A DNA stretch of 64,000 nt, taken from contig NZ_WTFT01000037.1 of NCBI RefSeq assembly GCF_009861505.1, forward strand, positions 62,001 to 126,000, in the 5' to 3' direction. Shown one piece after another: positions 51,680 to 60,322 of the stretch. Under the pieces are notes generated by a model, which worked only from the letters and a program-made list of their open reading frames with translations, did not search any database and had not been told where the DNA came from. This DNA comes from Pseudomonas izuensis. GTDB lineage: Bacteria; Pseudomonadota; Gammaproteobacteria; Pseudomonadales; Pseudomonadaceae. Within the stretch, counting starts at the first letter, position 1. Every line of letters begins with the position of its first letter. The translations under genes and the position numbers were made by a program.

Positions 51680-53098
51680 CTATCGGGTGGCGGAACCCAC
51701 CACAGCAGCCCCTGCATCACGGCGCTTGTTCTTGATGCCGTAGCAGCCCCACATGAACACGAGCCACACCGGAATCGCGTACACCGATGTCTGGATCCCC
51801 GGAATCAACAACATCACACCGAGAATGAACACCACGAACGCCAGGCAGATGAAGTTGCCATACGGATACCACAAGGCCTTGAACAGCGGCGTTTGTTTGG
51901 TCTTGTTCATGTGCTGGCGGAACTTGAAGTGCGAGTAGCTGATCATCGCCCAGTTGATCACCAGGGTGGCCACCACCAGCGACATCAACAGTTCCAGCGC
52001 GTTCTGCGGGATCAGGTAGTTCAGCAGCACCGCAATCAGCGTCACGGCAGCCGAAGCCAGGATCGAACGCACCGGCACGCCGCGCTTGTCGATCTTCGCC
52101 AAAGCCTTCGGTGCATCGCCCTGCTCGGCCATGCCCAGCAGCATGCGGCTGTTGCAGTAGGTGCCGCTGTTGTACACCGACAGCGCCGCGGTCAGGACCA
52201 CGAAGTTGAGGATGTGCGCGGCGGTGTTGCTGCCGAGCATAGAGAACACTTGCACGAAGGGGCTACCGCTGTAGGAGTCACCGGACGCGTTCAACGTGGT
52301 CAGCAGGCTATCCCAAGGTGTCAGCGACAGCAGGATGACCAGGGCGCCGATGTAGAAAATCAGGATCCGGTAGATCACCTGGTTAATGGCTTTCGGGATC
52401 ACGGTTTTCGGCTTGTCCGCTTCGGCAGCGGTAAAACCGAGCATTTCCAGACCACCGAAGGAAAACATGATGAACGCCATGGCCATTACCAGACCGCTGA
52501 CACCGTTCGGGAAGAAGCCGCCGTGGGACCACAGGTTACTGACCGCCGCTTGCGGGCCGCCATTGCCGCTGACCAGCAGGTAGCTGCCCAGGGCAATCAT
52601 GCCGACGATCGCCACGACCTTGATGATCGCGAACCAGAACTCGGCCTCGCCAAAGACTTTGACGTTGGCCAGGTTGATGGCGTTGATCAGCACAAAAAAC
52701 GCAGCCGCGGAGACCCAGGTCGGGATGTCCGGTGCCCAGTAGTGGATGTATTTGCCGACCGCTGTCAGCTCAGACATGCCCACCAGAATGTACAGGATCC
52801 AGCAGTTCCAGCCCGACAGGAAGCCGGCAAAGCCGCCCCAGTACTTGTGCGCGAAATGGCTGAAGGAGCCGGCCACCGGATCTTCGACGATCATTTCGCC
52901 CAGTTGGCGCATGATCATGAAGGCGATGAAGCCGCAGATGGCGTAGCCGAGGATCATCGACGGGCCGGCGGATTTCAGCACCCCGGCCGAGCCGAGGAAC
53001 AAACCGGTACCAATCGCGCCACCGAGGGCGATCAATTGAATGTGGCGATTTTTCAGGCCGCGTTTCAGCTCGCCTGAATGCGAGTTTTGTCCACTCAT
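51680..53098 (-). CDS. aroP: AroP-type amino acid permease
   Basis: 472 aa, 12 membrane helices, amino acid-polyamine-organocation family. The start MSGQNSHSGELKRGLKNRHI is at 53098. Blocks such as IQLIALGGAIGTGLFLGSAG, FSHFAHKYWG and AALSVYNSGTYCNSRMLLG align closely with what I recall of E. coli AroP, the general aromatic amino acid importer. Specificity for Phe/Tyr/Trp is therefore likely, though related permeases carry D-Ala/D-Ser or GABA. It stands alone, followed by a terminator; a TACAAT -10-like sequence lies near 53351-53356. Confidence 0.82.
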   Translation of the reverse strand: MSGQNSHSGELKRGLKNRHIQLIALGGAIGTGLFLGSAGVLKSAGPSMILGYAICGFIAFMIMRQLGEMIVEDPVAGSFSHFAHKYWGGFAGFLSGWNCWILYILVGMSELTAVGKYIHYWAPDIPTWVSAAAFFVLINAINLANVKVFGEAEFWFAIIKVVAIVGMIALGSYLLVSGNGGPQAAVSNLWSHGGFFPNGVSGLVMAMAFIMFSFGGLEMLGFTAAEADKPKTVIPKAINQVIYRILIFYIGALVILLSLTPWDSLLTTLNASGDSYSGSPFVQVFSMLGSNTAAHILNFVVLTAALSVYNSGTYCNSRMLLGMAEQGDAPKALAKIDKRGVPVRSILASAAVTLIAVLLNYLIPQNALELLMSLVVATLVINWAMISYSHFKFRQHMNKTKQTPLFKALWYPYGNFICLAFVVFILGVMLLIPGIQTSVYAIPVWLVFMWGCYGIKNKRRDAGAAVVGSATR

Positions 53099-53389
53099 GA
53101 AAAGGGTCTCACGCAAGGTTTGATGATGTTCAGTAGACGTTGCTGCTTGTAAAGGGCGTTAAGCGGCACCGATCAAACCCCAGCGCAGGCACCAGGAGTT
53201 CAGCGTATTTACAACGGTCATGCGTCACCTGTTTGTTTTTATCTGTGACGAAATCGAACCCGACACGCTCGTGACGCGGCGGAGTGAACAAGGCGGATAG
53301 CCTTGAGGTTTGCGCAGATGCGCAGGAGGTCACAGGTAAAACGCGGCGCATTGTACACCGCTAACCCCCTGCTGCCAGACACCACTGGA

Positions 53390-53536
53390 TCAGTGTGTTG
53401 GTTGCCGGGATTGCCTGTGTCCACCCCGAGAGGCTCGGGCGGCTGCAAAAAGGGAGTCAGGCCTTTGCAGGCCTTTGAAGGGGACAGTCGAAAAACCGGC
53501 CCACGCTGAGAGCTGGAAACGGATTGCGGCGTTCAT
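53390..53536 (-). CDS. Candidate small ORF, 48 aa
   Basis: MNAAIRFQLSAWAGFSTVPF begins 4 nt after AAGGAGG, the best Shine-Dalgarno in this gap. The product has a short hydrophobic start and a basic C-terminus (RASRGGHRQSRQPTH). No family was recognised and codon usage is not convincing. It could also be a by-product of a structured RNA. Confidence 0.25.
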   Translation of the reverse strand: MNAAIRFQLSAWAGFSTVPFKGLQRPDSLFAAARASRGGHRQSRQPTH

Positions 53537-53549
53537 TGCGCCTCCTTTT

Positions 53550-53587
53550 TGTTATGCACCTGCACGACAGGCATGGCGCGCATAACA
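53550..53587. other. Nested inverted repeat
   Basis: TGTTATGC (53550-53557) pairs with GCATAACA (53580-53587), enclosing CCTG-CACGA-CAGG. It is directly upstream of the 48-aa frame's ribosome-binding site on the minus strand. Confidence 0.4.
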
Positions 53588-53724
53588 CCTTGCCTGGGGT
53601 GGGGAAACAAGCGGGATAGAGCGGTGAATAGAGATCGAAAGGGTTATGGAGCGGAAGAAATTTCTTACAGTCTCTGCGCAATGAAGATTTCTCGGGGCCA
53701 ATCGGCAAAATTCGTCAGGTTTTC

Positions 53725-53739
53725 TTTACGGATCGTAAA
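53725..53739. promoter_or_regulatory. Palindrome TTTACG-GAT-CGTAAA
   Basis: Perfect 6-bp arms with a 3-bp centre, 43 bp from REPIN 15, in a non-coding region. Possible operator; regulator unknown. Confidence 0.3.
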
Positions 53740-53781
53740 ACTGTCTTTCCAACCTGAGCAATGCAGCGATCCTGCCGACGC

Positions 53782-53872
53782 TTTCGCGGGCAAGCCCGCT
53801 CCCACAGGTATTGGTGCTCCCACAGATTTTGGGCTCGGCCCAATCACTGTGGGAGCGGGCTTGCCCGCGAAG
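53782..53872. repeat. REPIN 15 (head-inside type, with extra head fragment)
   Basis: CTTTCGCGGGCAAGCCCGCT...CCCACAG and its inverse. The centre contains a third GCTCCCACAG head (53816-53825), suggesting a rearranged cluster. Confidence 0.85.
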
Positions 53873-53907
53873 AGGGACTGGCAGAAACCACATCACTTAA
53901 GCCAGGT

Positions 53908-53939
53908 AAAAAAAAACGCCAACCCGAAGGCTGGCGTTT
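53908..53939 (-). terminator. rluB terminator
   Basis: Minus strand AACGCCA-...-TGGCGTT with a GGGTT/AACCC-like inner stem and TTTTTTTTT following. Confidence 0.88.
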
Positions 53940-53976
53940 CTCACTTGCAGCTCAAAGCTCGAAGCTTACCGCTGCT

Positions 53977-55209
53977 TCACTCCGGCTTGCGACGACCAAA
54001 GCCCGGACGCTGACCGGAACCGGCCGGCGCTCCGCGACGCTTGCCCGACGGTTTGTCACCGTCGACCAGCTTGATCCCCGGACGCTTCGGCGCCGGCTTG
54101 GCCGGGCGCTTGGTCTCGGCCGGACGATCCGCCACTGGCGTACCGCGACCTGCTGGAGCACCACGACCTTCGCCACGCTCGGTGCGGCCGCTGGCCGGAC
54201 GCGGAGTGCGTGGGCCGCGCTCACCGTCCTGGCGTGCAGCAGGCTTGCGACCTGGACGCTCGCCTTCGATCTGCGGCTCACGATTGACTCGCGGGCTGGT
54301 GGCCGGCTCACCGGTGGCTGGACGCAGAGTGCGCACGCGGTCGGTCTTGGCCATTGGCCGCGACGATTTACGCTGCATGCGCTCAAGCTTGTCTTTGCTC
54401 TTGGCGGTCATTTGCGGCATGGCCACCGGGGTCAGACCTACTTCAGCACTCAGAATGTCGACTTCGTACTGGCTCATTTCGCGCCAGCGGCCCATCGGCA
54501 GGTCGGAGTTGAGGAACACCGGACCAAAACGCACGCGTTTCAGACGGCTGACCACCAGGCCCTGGGATTCCCACAGACGACGAACCTCACGGTTACGGCC
54601 TTCCATCACCACGCAGTGATACCAGTGGTTGAAGCCTTCGCCGCCGGGCGCCTGCTTGATGTCGGTGAACTTGGCCGGGCCATCTTCGAGCACGATGCCC
54701 GCTTTCAGGCGCTCGATCATCTCGTCGTCCACTTCGCCACGCACACGTACCGCGTATTCACGGTCCATTTCGTAGGACGGGTGCATCAGGCGGTTGGCCA
54801 ACTCACCGTCGGTGGTGAACATCAGCAGACCGGTGGTGTTGATGTCCAGGCGACCGATGTTGATCCAGCGGCCTTCTTTCGGGCGCGGCATCTTGTCGAA
54901 CACGGTCGGACGACCTTCCGGGTCGACACGGGTGCAGATTTCGCCATCGGGCTTGTTGTACATGATCACGCGGCGTACCGACTCGGCGGCTTCTTCGCGC
55001 TTGATCACCTTGCCATCAATGGTGATGGCGTCGTGCATATCGACGCGCTGCCCGAGGGTGGCGTCTTTGCCGTTGACCTTGATACGGCCGTGGCTGATCC
55101 AGGCTTCCACGTCACGGCGCGAGCCAACGCCGATACGGGCGAGGACTTTCTGCAGTTTTTCGCCTGCTGGGCCAATTGGCTGGTCGTCTTTCTGGTCGTT
55201 GATACTCAT
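53977..55209 (-). CDS. rluB: 23S rRNA pseudouridine(2605) synthase RluB
   Basis: 410 aa. The S4 RNA-binding domain (LQKVLARIGVGSRRDVEAWI, about 20-75) is followed by the pseudouridine synthase core with catalytic aspartate in IGRLDINTTGLLMFT and later FNHWYHCVVMEGRNREVRRL. The last ~130 residues are a highly basic, Pro/Arg-rich, probably disordered tail, longer than in E. coli RluB. Modifies U2605 of 23S rRNA. It is the last gene of a minus-strand row with scpAB. Confidence 0.92.
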   Translation of the reverse strand: MSINDQKDDQPIGPAGEKLQKVLARIGVGSRRDVEAWISHGRIKVNGKDATLGQRVDMHDAITIDGKVIKREEAAESVRRVIMYNKPDGEICTRVDPEGRPTVFDKMPRPKEGRWINIGRLDINTTGLLMFTTDGELANRLMHPSYEMDREYAVRVRGEVDDEMIERLKAGIVLEDGPAKFTDIKQAPGGEGFNHWYHCVVMEGRNREVRRLWESQGLVVSRLKRVRFGPVFLNSDLPMGRWREMSQYEVDILSAEVGLTPVAMPQMTAKSKDKLERMQRKSSRPMAKTDRVRTLRPATGEPATSPRVNREPQIEGERPGRKPAARQDGERGPRTPRPASGRTERGEGRGAPAGRGTPVADRPAETKRPAKPAPKRPGIKLVDGDKPSGKRRGAPAGSGQRPGFGRRKPE

Positions 55210-55369
55210 CTGGGCACCTCCCGGTGTGGTCTGAAAACTGGGTACTTGGGCGAAGGGATCGCCGAAGGGTCGCGAATCATACGCGCATGAGTGCGTTTGC
55301 GCATCAGAGACTAGCTGATCAATGCAAGGTTACTTGCTTTTCCGCCGACCGGTGGTGCGTCACAAATCT

Positions 55370-55462
55370 CTGTAGGAGCTGAGCTTGCTCGCGATGGCGG
55401 TGTGTCAGTCAATTCGATGTCGAATGTGCCGCCGTCATCGCGAGCAAGCTCAGCTCCTACAG
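55370..55462. repeat. REPIN 16 (head-outside type)
   Basis: TGTAGGAGCTGAGCTTGCTC and its inverse, between scpB and rluB. Confidence 0.9.
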
Positions 55463-55470
55463 GATGGGTG

Positions 55471-56460
55471 TCAATCGTCAAATTGGCGGCGTTCGGCCTC
55501 GATGGCTTCGGCCAAGGCCAATGCTTCCGCTTCTTCATCACTAAGCTCAGGTTTCGGCTGCTCAAGGGCAGCAACAGCGGCCAGCAGTTTTTCGCGAGCT
55601 GCGGCAACGCCCAGAATGTCCTCTTCCTGCTCAAGCTCGCTTTCTGGTTCGGGCTCGTCTTCAGGCTCAGGCACTGATCCGACCTGGACGCCTTCGGTTT
55701 CCGGCTGTATGTCAGCGAATTCAGGATCAGACTCTGTCACCTCACCATCTCGCAACAAATCATCGAAATCCGTCTTGATCCCCTCCTCCATGCTATCCAG
55801 CTCCAGCAACAGCGTATGGAAACTGGTTTCCTCCTTGGGCTCTTCCGGTTCGGCGCTGGCATCGGCCAGTTCCTGCAACGAAGCAGGTACGGGTGCGTCG
55901 TCGAAGTCGAGCACCGGATCAGGTTCCAGCTCGCGCAACTCCGCCAATGGCGGCAAGTCGTCGAGGTTTTTCAGGTTGAAGTGATCGAGAAACGCCTTGG
56001 TGGTAGCGAACATCGCCGGTTTTCCCGGTACGTCGCGGTAACCGACGATACGAATCCACTCGCGCTCCATCAGCGTCTTGACGATCTGGCTGTTGACTGC
56101 CACACCCCGCACATCTTCAATCTCGCCGCGGGTAATCGGCTGGCGATAAGCAATCAACGCGATGGTTTCGAGCATCGCGCGGGAATAACGCTGCGGACGC
56201 TCTTCCCACAAACGACCGACCCATGGCGAAAACTTTTCGCGGATTTGCAGGCGATAGCCGGAGGCGACTTCCTTCAACTCGAATGCGCGACCCTCGCAGG
56301 ACTTGCCCAAAATGGTCAGGGCTTTCTTGAAAACCGCCGGCTCAGGCCGCTCGGCTTCTTCGAAGAGTTCGAACAGGCGCTCCAGGGATTGCGGTTTTCC
56401 CGAGGCCAACAGAAAGGCTTCAAGCAGTGGCGCCAGCTCGCGGGGTTCACTCAGGTTCAT
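55471..56460 (-). CDS. scpB: Segregation and condensation protein B
   Basis: 329 aa. The first ~185 residues are the two winged-helix domains of ScpB (LAPLLEAFLLASGKPQSLER, MLETIALIAYRQPITRGEIE, FATTKAFLDHFNLKNLDDLP). The remaining ~145 residues form an acidic extension full of Glu/Asp/Pro, much longer than Gram-positive ScpB. With ScpA it forms a kleisin-type SMC partner complex. It lies 11 nt downstream of scpA. Confidence 0.93.
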   Translation of the reverse strand: MNLSEPRELAPLLEAFLLASGKPQSLERLFELFEEAERPEPAVFKKALTILGKSCEGRAFELKEVASGYRLQIREKFSPWVGRLWEERPQRYSRAMLETIALIAYRQPITRGEIEDVRGVAVNSQIVKTLMEREWIRIVGYRDVPGKPAMFATTKAFLDHFNLKNLDDLPPLAELRELEPDPVLDFDDAPVPASLQELADASAEPEEPKEETSFHTLLLELDSMEEGIKTDFDDLLRDGEVTESDPEFADIQPETEGVQVGSVPEPEDEPEPESELEQEEDILGVAAAREKLLAAVAALEQPKPELSDEEAEALALAEAIEAERRQFDD

Positions 56461-56471
56461 GATTCAACTCG

Positions 56472-57290
56472 TTATTCGGCTCGGGCTCGCACGTGGATCG
56501 CTGCGAACGGCTCATTCTGCACCAGCTCGACCAAGGATTCCTTGACCAGCTCGAGGATTGCCATAAAGGTCACTACCACGCCCAGCCGCCCTTCTTCAGC
56601 GGTGAACAGCTCGACAAACGGTACAAAACCGCCGCCCTTGAGCCGTTCCAGCACGTCGCTCATGCGTTCGCGGGTGGACAGCGCTTCGCGGCTTACCTGG
56701 TGGCTTTCAAACATGTCGCCACGGCGCAATACCTCGGCCATGGACAGCAGCAGTTCCGACAGACGCACGTCCGGCAACAGCTTGCGCGCCCGTGCTTCCG
56801 GTGCGTCGAGCTTGGGCACCACCACATCACGACCGACGCGGCTCAAGCCATCGATGCCTTCGGCGGCAGCCTTGAAACGCTCGTACTCCTGCAAGCGGCG
56901 GATCAGTTCGGCGCGCGGGTCTTCTTCCTCGTCTTCGACGGTTTCCGCCCGGGGCAGCAGCATCCGCGACTTGATCTCGGCCAGCATCGCGGCCATCACC
57001 AGGTACTCGGCAGCCAGTTCCAGGCGCACCGATTGCATCAACTCGACATAACCCATGTACTGGCGGGTGATTTCCGCTACCGGGATGTCGAGAATGTTGA
57101 TGTTCTGCTTGCGGATCAGGTACAGCAACAGGTCGAGCGGGCCTTCGAAGGCTTCGAGGAAGACTTCCAGCGCATCCGGCGGGATGTACAGGTCCAGCGG
57201 CATTTCCATGACCGCCTGGCCATAGACCATGGCGAAGGGCAGCTCTTGCTGGGCTCCGGCCTGACTGTCGACGGGTTCTACTGCGGACAT
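56472..57290 (-). CDS. scpA: Segregation and condensation protein A (kleisin)
   Basis: 272 aa. The core begins LEVFLEAFEGPLDLLLYLIR after a ~40-residue lead; kleisin blocks AAEYLVMAAMLAEIKSRMLLP and the C-terminal VVTFMAILELVKESLVELVQ are typical. The ATG follows the stop of the YciO-like gene directly (TAGATG), so translation is probably coupled. Pseudomonas uses SMC-ScpAB beside MksB/MukB-like condensins. Confidence 0.93.
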   Translation of the reverse strand: MSAVEPVDSQAGAQQELPFAMVYGQAVMEMPLDLYIPPDALEVFLEAFEGPLDLLLYLIRKQNINILDIPVAEITRQYMGYVELMQSVRLELAAEYLVMAAMLAEIKSRMLLPRAETVEDEEEDPRAELIRRLQEYERFKAAAEGIDGLSRVGRDVVVPKLDAPEARARKLLPDVRLSELLLSMAEVLRRGDMFESHQVSREALSTRERMSDVLERLKGGGFVPFVELFTAEEGRLGVVVTFMAILELVKESLVELVQNEPFAAIHVRARAE

Positions 57291-57920
57291 CTAGGCCTCG
57301 GCCATGAACGGCGCAGGGTCGCCGCAGCCAGCGCGGATCACTTCCGGCTCGCCGTCGGCGAGGCTGATCACGGTGGAGGCCTTGATGCCACCGAACCCGC
57401 CGTCGATGATCAGGTCGACCTGATGTTCGAGCAACTGGCGCATTTCATAGGGATCGGTGAGCGGATCTTCGTCGCCGGGCATGATCAGGCTCACGCTCAT
57501 CAGCGGTTCACCCAACTCGGCCAGCAAGGCCAGGGCGATCGGGTTGCTCGGCACCCGCAGGCCGATGGTGCGTTTTTTCGGGTGCAACAGCAGCCGCGGG
57601 ACTTCGCGGGTGGCGTTGAGAATGAAGGTGTAGGGTCCGGGCAGATGAGCCTTGAGAATGCGGAAGGTGCCGGTGTCGATCTTGGCAAACAGGCCCAGCT
57701 GTGACAGATCGCTACAGATCAGCGCGAAGTTGTGCTTTTCATCGAGCTGACGCAGGCGTCGAACGCGCTCCACGGCGACCTTGTCGCCGATCTGGCAACC
57801 GATTGCGTAGGAGGAGTCTGTGGGATAAATCACCACCCCGCCGTTGCGGATGATCTCGACAGCCTGTTTGATCAGGCGCGCTTGCGGGTTTTCCGGATGA
57901 ATCTGGAAAAATTGACTCAC
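57291..57920 (-). CDS. YciO-type Sua5/YwlC-family protein (threonylcarbamoyladenylate synthase-like)
   Basis: 209 aa from a GTG at 57920 (VSQFFQIHPENPQARLIKQA, matching the E. coli YciO start); an ATG at 57959 would overlap the rnm gene and has no ribosome-binding site. The family fold shows VVIYPTDSSYAIGCQIGDK, PGPYTFILNATREVP and KKRTIGLRVPSNP. TsaC/Sua5 relatives make threonylcarbamoyl-AMP for tRNA t6A; whether YciO-type proteins do so in vivo is uncertain. It is 13 nt after rnm and fused transcriptionally to scpAB. Confidence 0.88.
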   Translation of the reverse strand: MSQFFQIHPENPQARLIKQAVEIIRNGGVVIYPTDSSYAIGCQIGDKVAVERVRRLRQLDEKHNFALICSDLSQLGLFAKIDTGTFRILKAHLPGPYTFILNATREVPRLLLHPKKRTIGLRVPSNPIALALLAELGEPLMSVSLIMPGDEDPLTDPYEMRQLLEHQVDLIIDGGFGGIKASTVISLADGEPEVIRAGCGDPAPFMAEA

Positions 57921-57933
57921 ATTCTCTACCTGT

Positions 57934-58797
57934 TCAGACGACGGCAATAATTGGGTCATGTTTGAACCGACACCACAGTGGTGGCAGATCGTCCGGGAGC
58001 GGGCGGTATTCACCGATCTCGGACCAGCCTCCAGGGCCATGAAAATCACTGCCGGCGCTGACCAGCAGACCGAATTCGCGGGCCAGAATGGCCAGGCTGC
58101 CCACTTGCTCGGCAGGCTGATGGCCATTGACCACCTCGATCGCGTGGCCCCCTGCTTGAATATAGTCGGCAATCAGGCGGCGACGCTTGCTGCGGGTGAA
58201 ATCATAGTGCCAGGGGTGCGCCAGACTGACCCAGGCCTTGGCCGCGCGCAGGGTTTCGACCGTTTCTTCCAGGGTCGGCCAGTGTTGCTTGACGTCCCCC
58301 AGCTTGCCGGCACCCAACCATTTGCGAAACGCTTCGGCGCGATCCTTGACGAAACCCTCGCGCACCATCCAGTCGGCAAAGTGCGGCCGGGCCGGCGCAT
58401 TGCCGCTGTCACCCAGCTCCTGCTGGATTTCCCGGGCACCGTCCAGTGCGCCGGGCATGCCCTTGAGCGCCAGCTTGCGACTTATTTCCTCGGACCGTAG
58501 CCAGCGGCCGTCGTGCAATTTGGCAATTGCCTCGACCAATGGCGCGGCATTGACGTCGAAACCGTAGCCGAGCACATGAATGGTCGCGCCGCCCCAGGTA
58601 CAGGACAATTCGACGCCATTGACCAGTTGCATCCCCAACGCATCTGCTGCGTGGCGTGCCTCGTCGAGCCCCTCCAGGGTGTCGTGATCGGTCAAGGCCA
58701 GGACTCGCACGCCTTTCTCGAACGCACGCGCAACCAGAACCTTAGGCGCCAGGGCGCCATCGGAGGCCGTGCTATGGCAGTGCAAATCAACATTCAC
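57934..58797 (-). CDS. rnm: PHP-domain phosphoesterase (RNase AM / YciV type)
   Basis: 287 aa from a GTG at 58797 (MNVDLHCHSTASDG). Metal ligands of the PHP family are present: DLHCHSTASDG, LTDHDT, GVELSCTW, WVSLAHPWHYD and VSAGSDFHGPG. The E. coli homologue is a 5'-3' exonuclease (RNase AM) that trims rRNA 5' ends and also cleaves 3',5'-bisphosphonucleotides. It heads the rnm-yciO-scpA-scpB unit and is divergent from yciB. Confidence 0.9.
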   Translation of the reverse strand: MNVDLHCHSTASDGALAPKVLVARAFEKGVRVLALTDHDTLEGLDEARHAADALGMQLVNGVELSCTWGGATIHVLGYGFDVNAAPLVEAIAKLHDGRWLRSEEISRKLALKGMPGALDGAREIQQELGDSGNAPARPHFADWMVREGFVKDRAEAFRKWLGAGKLGDVKQHWPTLEETVETLRAAKAWVSLAHPWHYDFTRSKRRRLIADYIQAGGHAIEVVNGHQPAEQVGSLAILAREFGLLVSAGSDFHGPGGWSEIGEYRPLPDDLPPLWCRFKHDPIIAVV

Positions 58798-58884
58798 AGG
58801 GCTTTGTAACCTCAAATCAGCTGGCGCTATCGCGCGCCCATATGTTTGTTATTATGCCGCCACATCCTGCTTCTGGCTGCCACT

Positions 58885-59481
58885 GTGAAACAATTCATCG
58901 ATTTCATCCCGCTCCTGCTGTTTTTCATCGTCTTCAAGATCGATCCACGGGTCGTCGACATCGCCGGCCACGAGGTAACTGTAGGCGGTATTTACAGCGC
59001 CACCGCGATGCTGATCATCAGTTCGCTGGTGGTCTACGGCACGCTGTTCATCAAACAGCGCAAGCTGGAGAAGAGCCAGTGGCTGACGCTCATCGCCTGC
59101 CTGGTCTTCGGTAGCCTGACCCTGGCCTTCCACAGCGAGACCTTCCTGAAATGGAAAGCCCCGGTGGTCAACTGGCTGTTTGCCCTTGCCTTCATCGGCA
59201 GCCACTTCATCGGGGATCAGTTGCTGATCAAACGCATCATGGGCCACGCGCTGACACTGCCGGATGTGATCTGGACCCGCCTGAACATCGCCTGGATCGT
59301 CTTTTTCCTGTTTTGCGGGGCCGCCAACCTGTTCGTCGCGTTCACCTTCCAGAGCTACTGGGTCGACTTCAAGGTCTTCGGCAGCCTGGGCATGACGTTG
59401 CTGTTCCTGGTCGGCCAGGGCATCTACCTGTCCCGCCACCTGCATGACGCCGATACCACATCGCCTAAAACCGAGGACTGA
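58885..59481 (+). CDS. yciB: Inner-membrane protein YciB (septation protein A family)
   Basis: 198 aa from a GTG at 58885, since VKQFIDFIPLLLFFIVFKI matches the E. coli YciB/IspZ start; an upstream ATG at 58846 lacks support. Five membrane helices; LTLPDVIWTRLNIAWIVFFL and WVDFKVFGSLGMTLLF are family blocks. It affects cell-envelope and division integrity. yciI follows after one nucleotide, as in many proteobacteria. Confidence 0.92.
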   Translation: MKQFIDFIPLLLFFIVFKIDPRVVDIAGHEVTVGGIYSATAMLIISSLVVYGTLFIKQRKLEKSQWLTLIACLVFGSLTLAFHSETFLKWKAPVVNWLFALAFIGSHFIGDQLLIKRIMGHALTLPDVIWTRLNIAWIVFFLFCGAANLFVAFTFQSYWVDFKVFGSLGMTLLFLVGQGIYLSRHLHDADTTSPKTED

Positions 59482-59482
59482 C

Positions 59483-59782
59483 ATGCTTTACGCAATCATT
59501 GCCACAGACGTCGCCAACTCCCTGGAAGCCCGCCTGGCCGCACGGCCTGCACACCTTGAGCGCCTGCAAGTGCTCAAGGGCGAAGGTCGCATTGTTCTGG
59601 CGGGCCCGCACCCGGCGGTCGACAGCAATGATCCGGGCGCAGCGGGTTTCACCGGCAGCCTGATCGTCGCCGAATTCGACTCCCTGATCGCCGCCCAGGC
59701 TTGGGCGGATGCCGATCCGTACATCGCTGCCGGCGTCTACGCCAACGTTTCGGTCAAGCCGTTCAAGCAAGTCCTGCCGTAA
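59483..59782 (+). CDS. yciI: YciI-family protein
   Basis: 99 aa, dimeric alpha/beta-barrel of the muconolactone-isomerase-like superfamily. MLYAIIATDVANSLEARLAA and the catalytic-looking histidine in HLERLQVLKGEGRIVLAGPHP are YciI features; WADADPYIAAGVY ends the core. Function is unknown. It is cotranscribed with yciB. Confidence 0.92.
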   Translation: MLYAIIATDVANSLEARLAARPAHLERLQVLKGEGRIVLAGPHPAVDSNDPGAAGFTGSLIVAEFDSLIAAQAWADADPYIAAGVYANVSVKPFKQVLP

Positions 59783-59804
59783 TTTTCTTCTCGCAATGCC
59801 CCCA

Positions 59805-59831
59805 CGCGATGAACCTTGTCGGTTCATCGCG
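59805..59831. terminator. Strong hairpin after yciB-yciI
   Basis: Perfect 11-bp stem CGCGATGAACC-TTGTC-GGTTCATCGCG, 22 bp after the yciI stop. It lacks a clean T-run, so termination here may be partial. Confidence 0.55.
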
Positions 59832-59904
59832 CTCTCAATCGCTCATTATTCTCGTTTGCCGGCCGACAACCTGCCCAATACTCGTATTGGAACCAGGAGT
59901 CGCG

Positions 59905-60315
59905 ATGCGCATAGGTCCGTTGTGTCTGATGTTGGTCACGTTGTCGATCGTGGCCCCCGCCCACGGTGAAGAAAATGCCCAGGGCGCATCTACGCCGCTG
60001 TCCTTGAGCGCCGGTAGCCAGATCAACGAGTTGCAGCAGCGCTTGAAAGAAAGCGAGCGGCAACGGGAAGAATTGAGCAAACAATTGCAAAATACCGATG
60101 GTGAACGCGAGAGTGCCCAATTGGCGCGGTTGCGCCAGGAGAACCAGCGTCTGAAGCTGCAACTCAGGGAAACCCAGGCCGGCAGTTCGATTCCACGCTT
60201 GCTGACCGATCAGCAACAGTGGTTCGTCATCGGCGCCGGAGTTGCGCTATTGGCCCTGCTCTGCGGTATCTTCGCCAGTGGCGCAAGTCGAAAACGTCGG
60301 CAATGGCTAAATTGA
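59905..60315 (+). CDS. Exported coiled-coil protein with C-terminal membrane anchor
   Basis: 136 aa, AGGAG before the ATG. A signal peptide (MRIGPLCLMLVTLSIVAPAHG) is followed by a coiled coil (INELQQRLKESERQREELSK, LARLRQENQRLKLQLRE) and a C-terminal membrane helix (WFVIGAGVALLALLCGIFAS) with a basic end. The coil-plus-anchor resembles YgiM/TIGR04211 proteins without their SH3 domain. It directly precedes the response regulator gene (7 nt). Confidence 0.7.
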   Translation: MRIGPLCLMLVTLSIVAPAHGEENAQGASTPLSLSAGSQINELQQRLKESERQREELSKQLQNTDGERESAQLARLRQENQRLKLQLRETQAGSSIPRLLTDQQQWFVIGAGVALLALLCGIFASGASRKRRQWLN

Positions 60316-60322
60316 GTGAGTC

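Larger units (their letters stand above)
53099..53976. other. 878-bp region between the permease gene and rluB
   Basis: No gene of a known family. It contains: a small minus-strand frame with a strong ribosome-binding site (53390-53536), a nested hairpin (53550-53587), palindromes AAGAAATTTCTT (53655-53666) and TTTACG-GAT-CGTAAA (53725-53739), REPIN 15 and the rluB terminator. A non-coding RNA is possible but not demonstrated. Confidence 0.5.

Noticed and set aside
57921..58172. N-terminal extension of the YciO-like protein
   Set aside because: It overlaps the rnm coding region and lacks a ribosome-binding site; the GTG at 57920 matches the family start.
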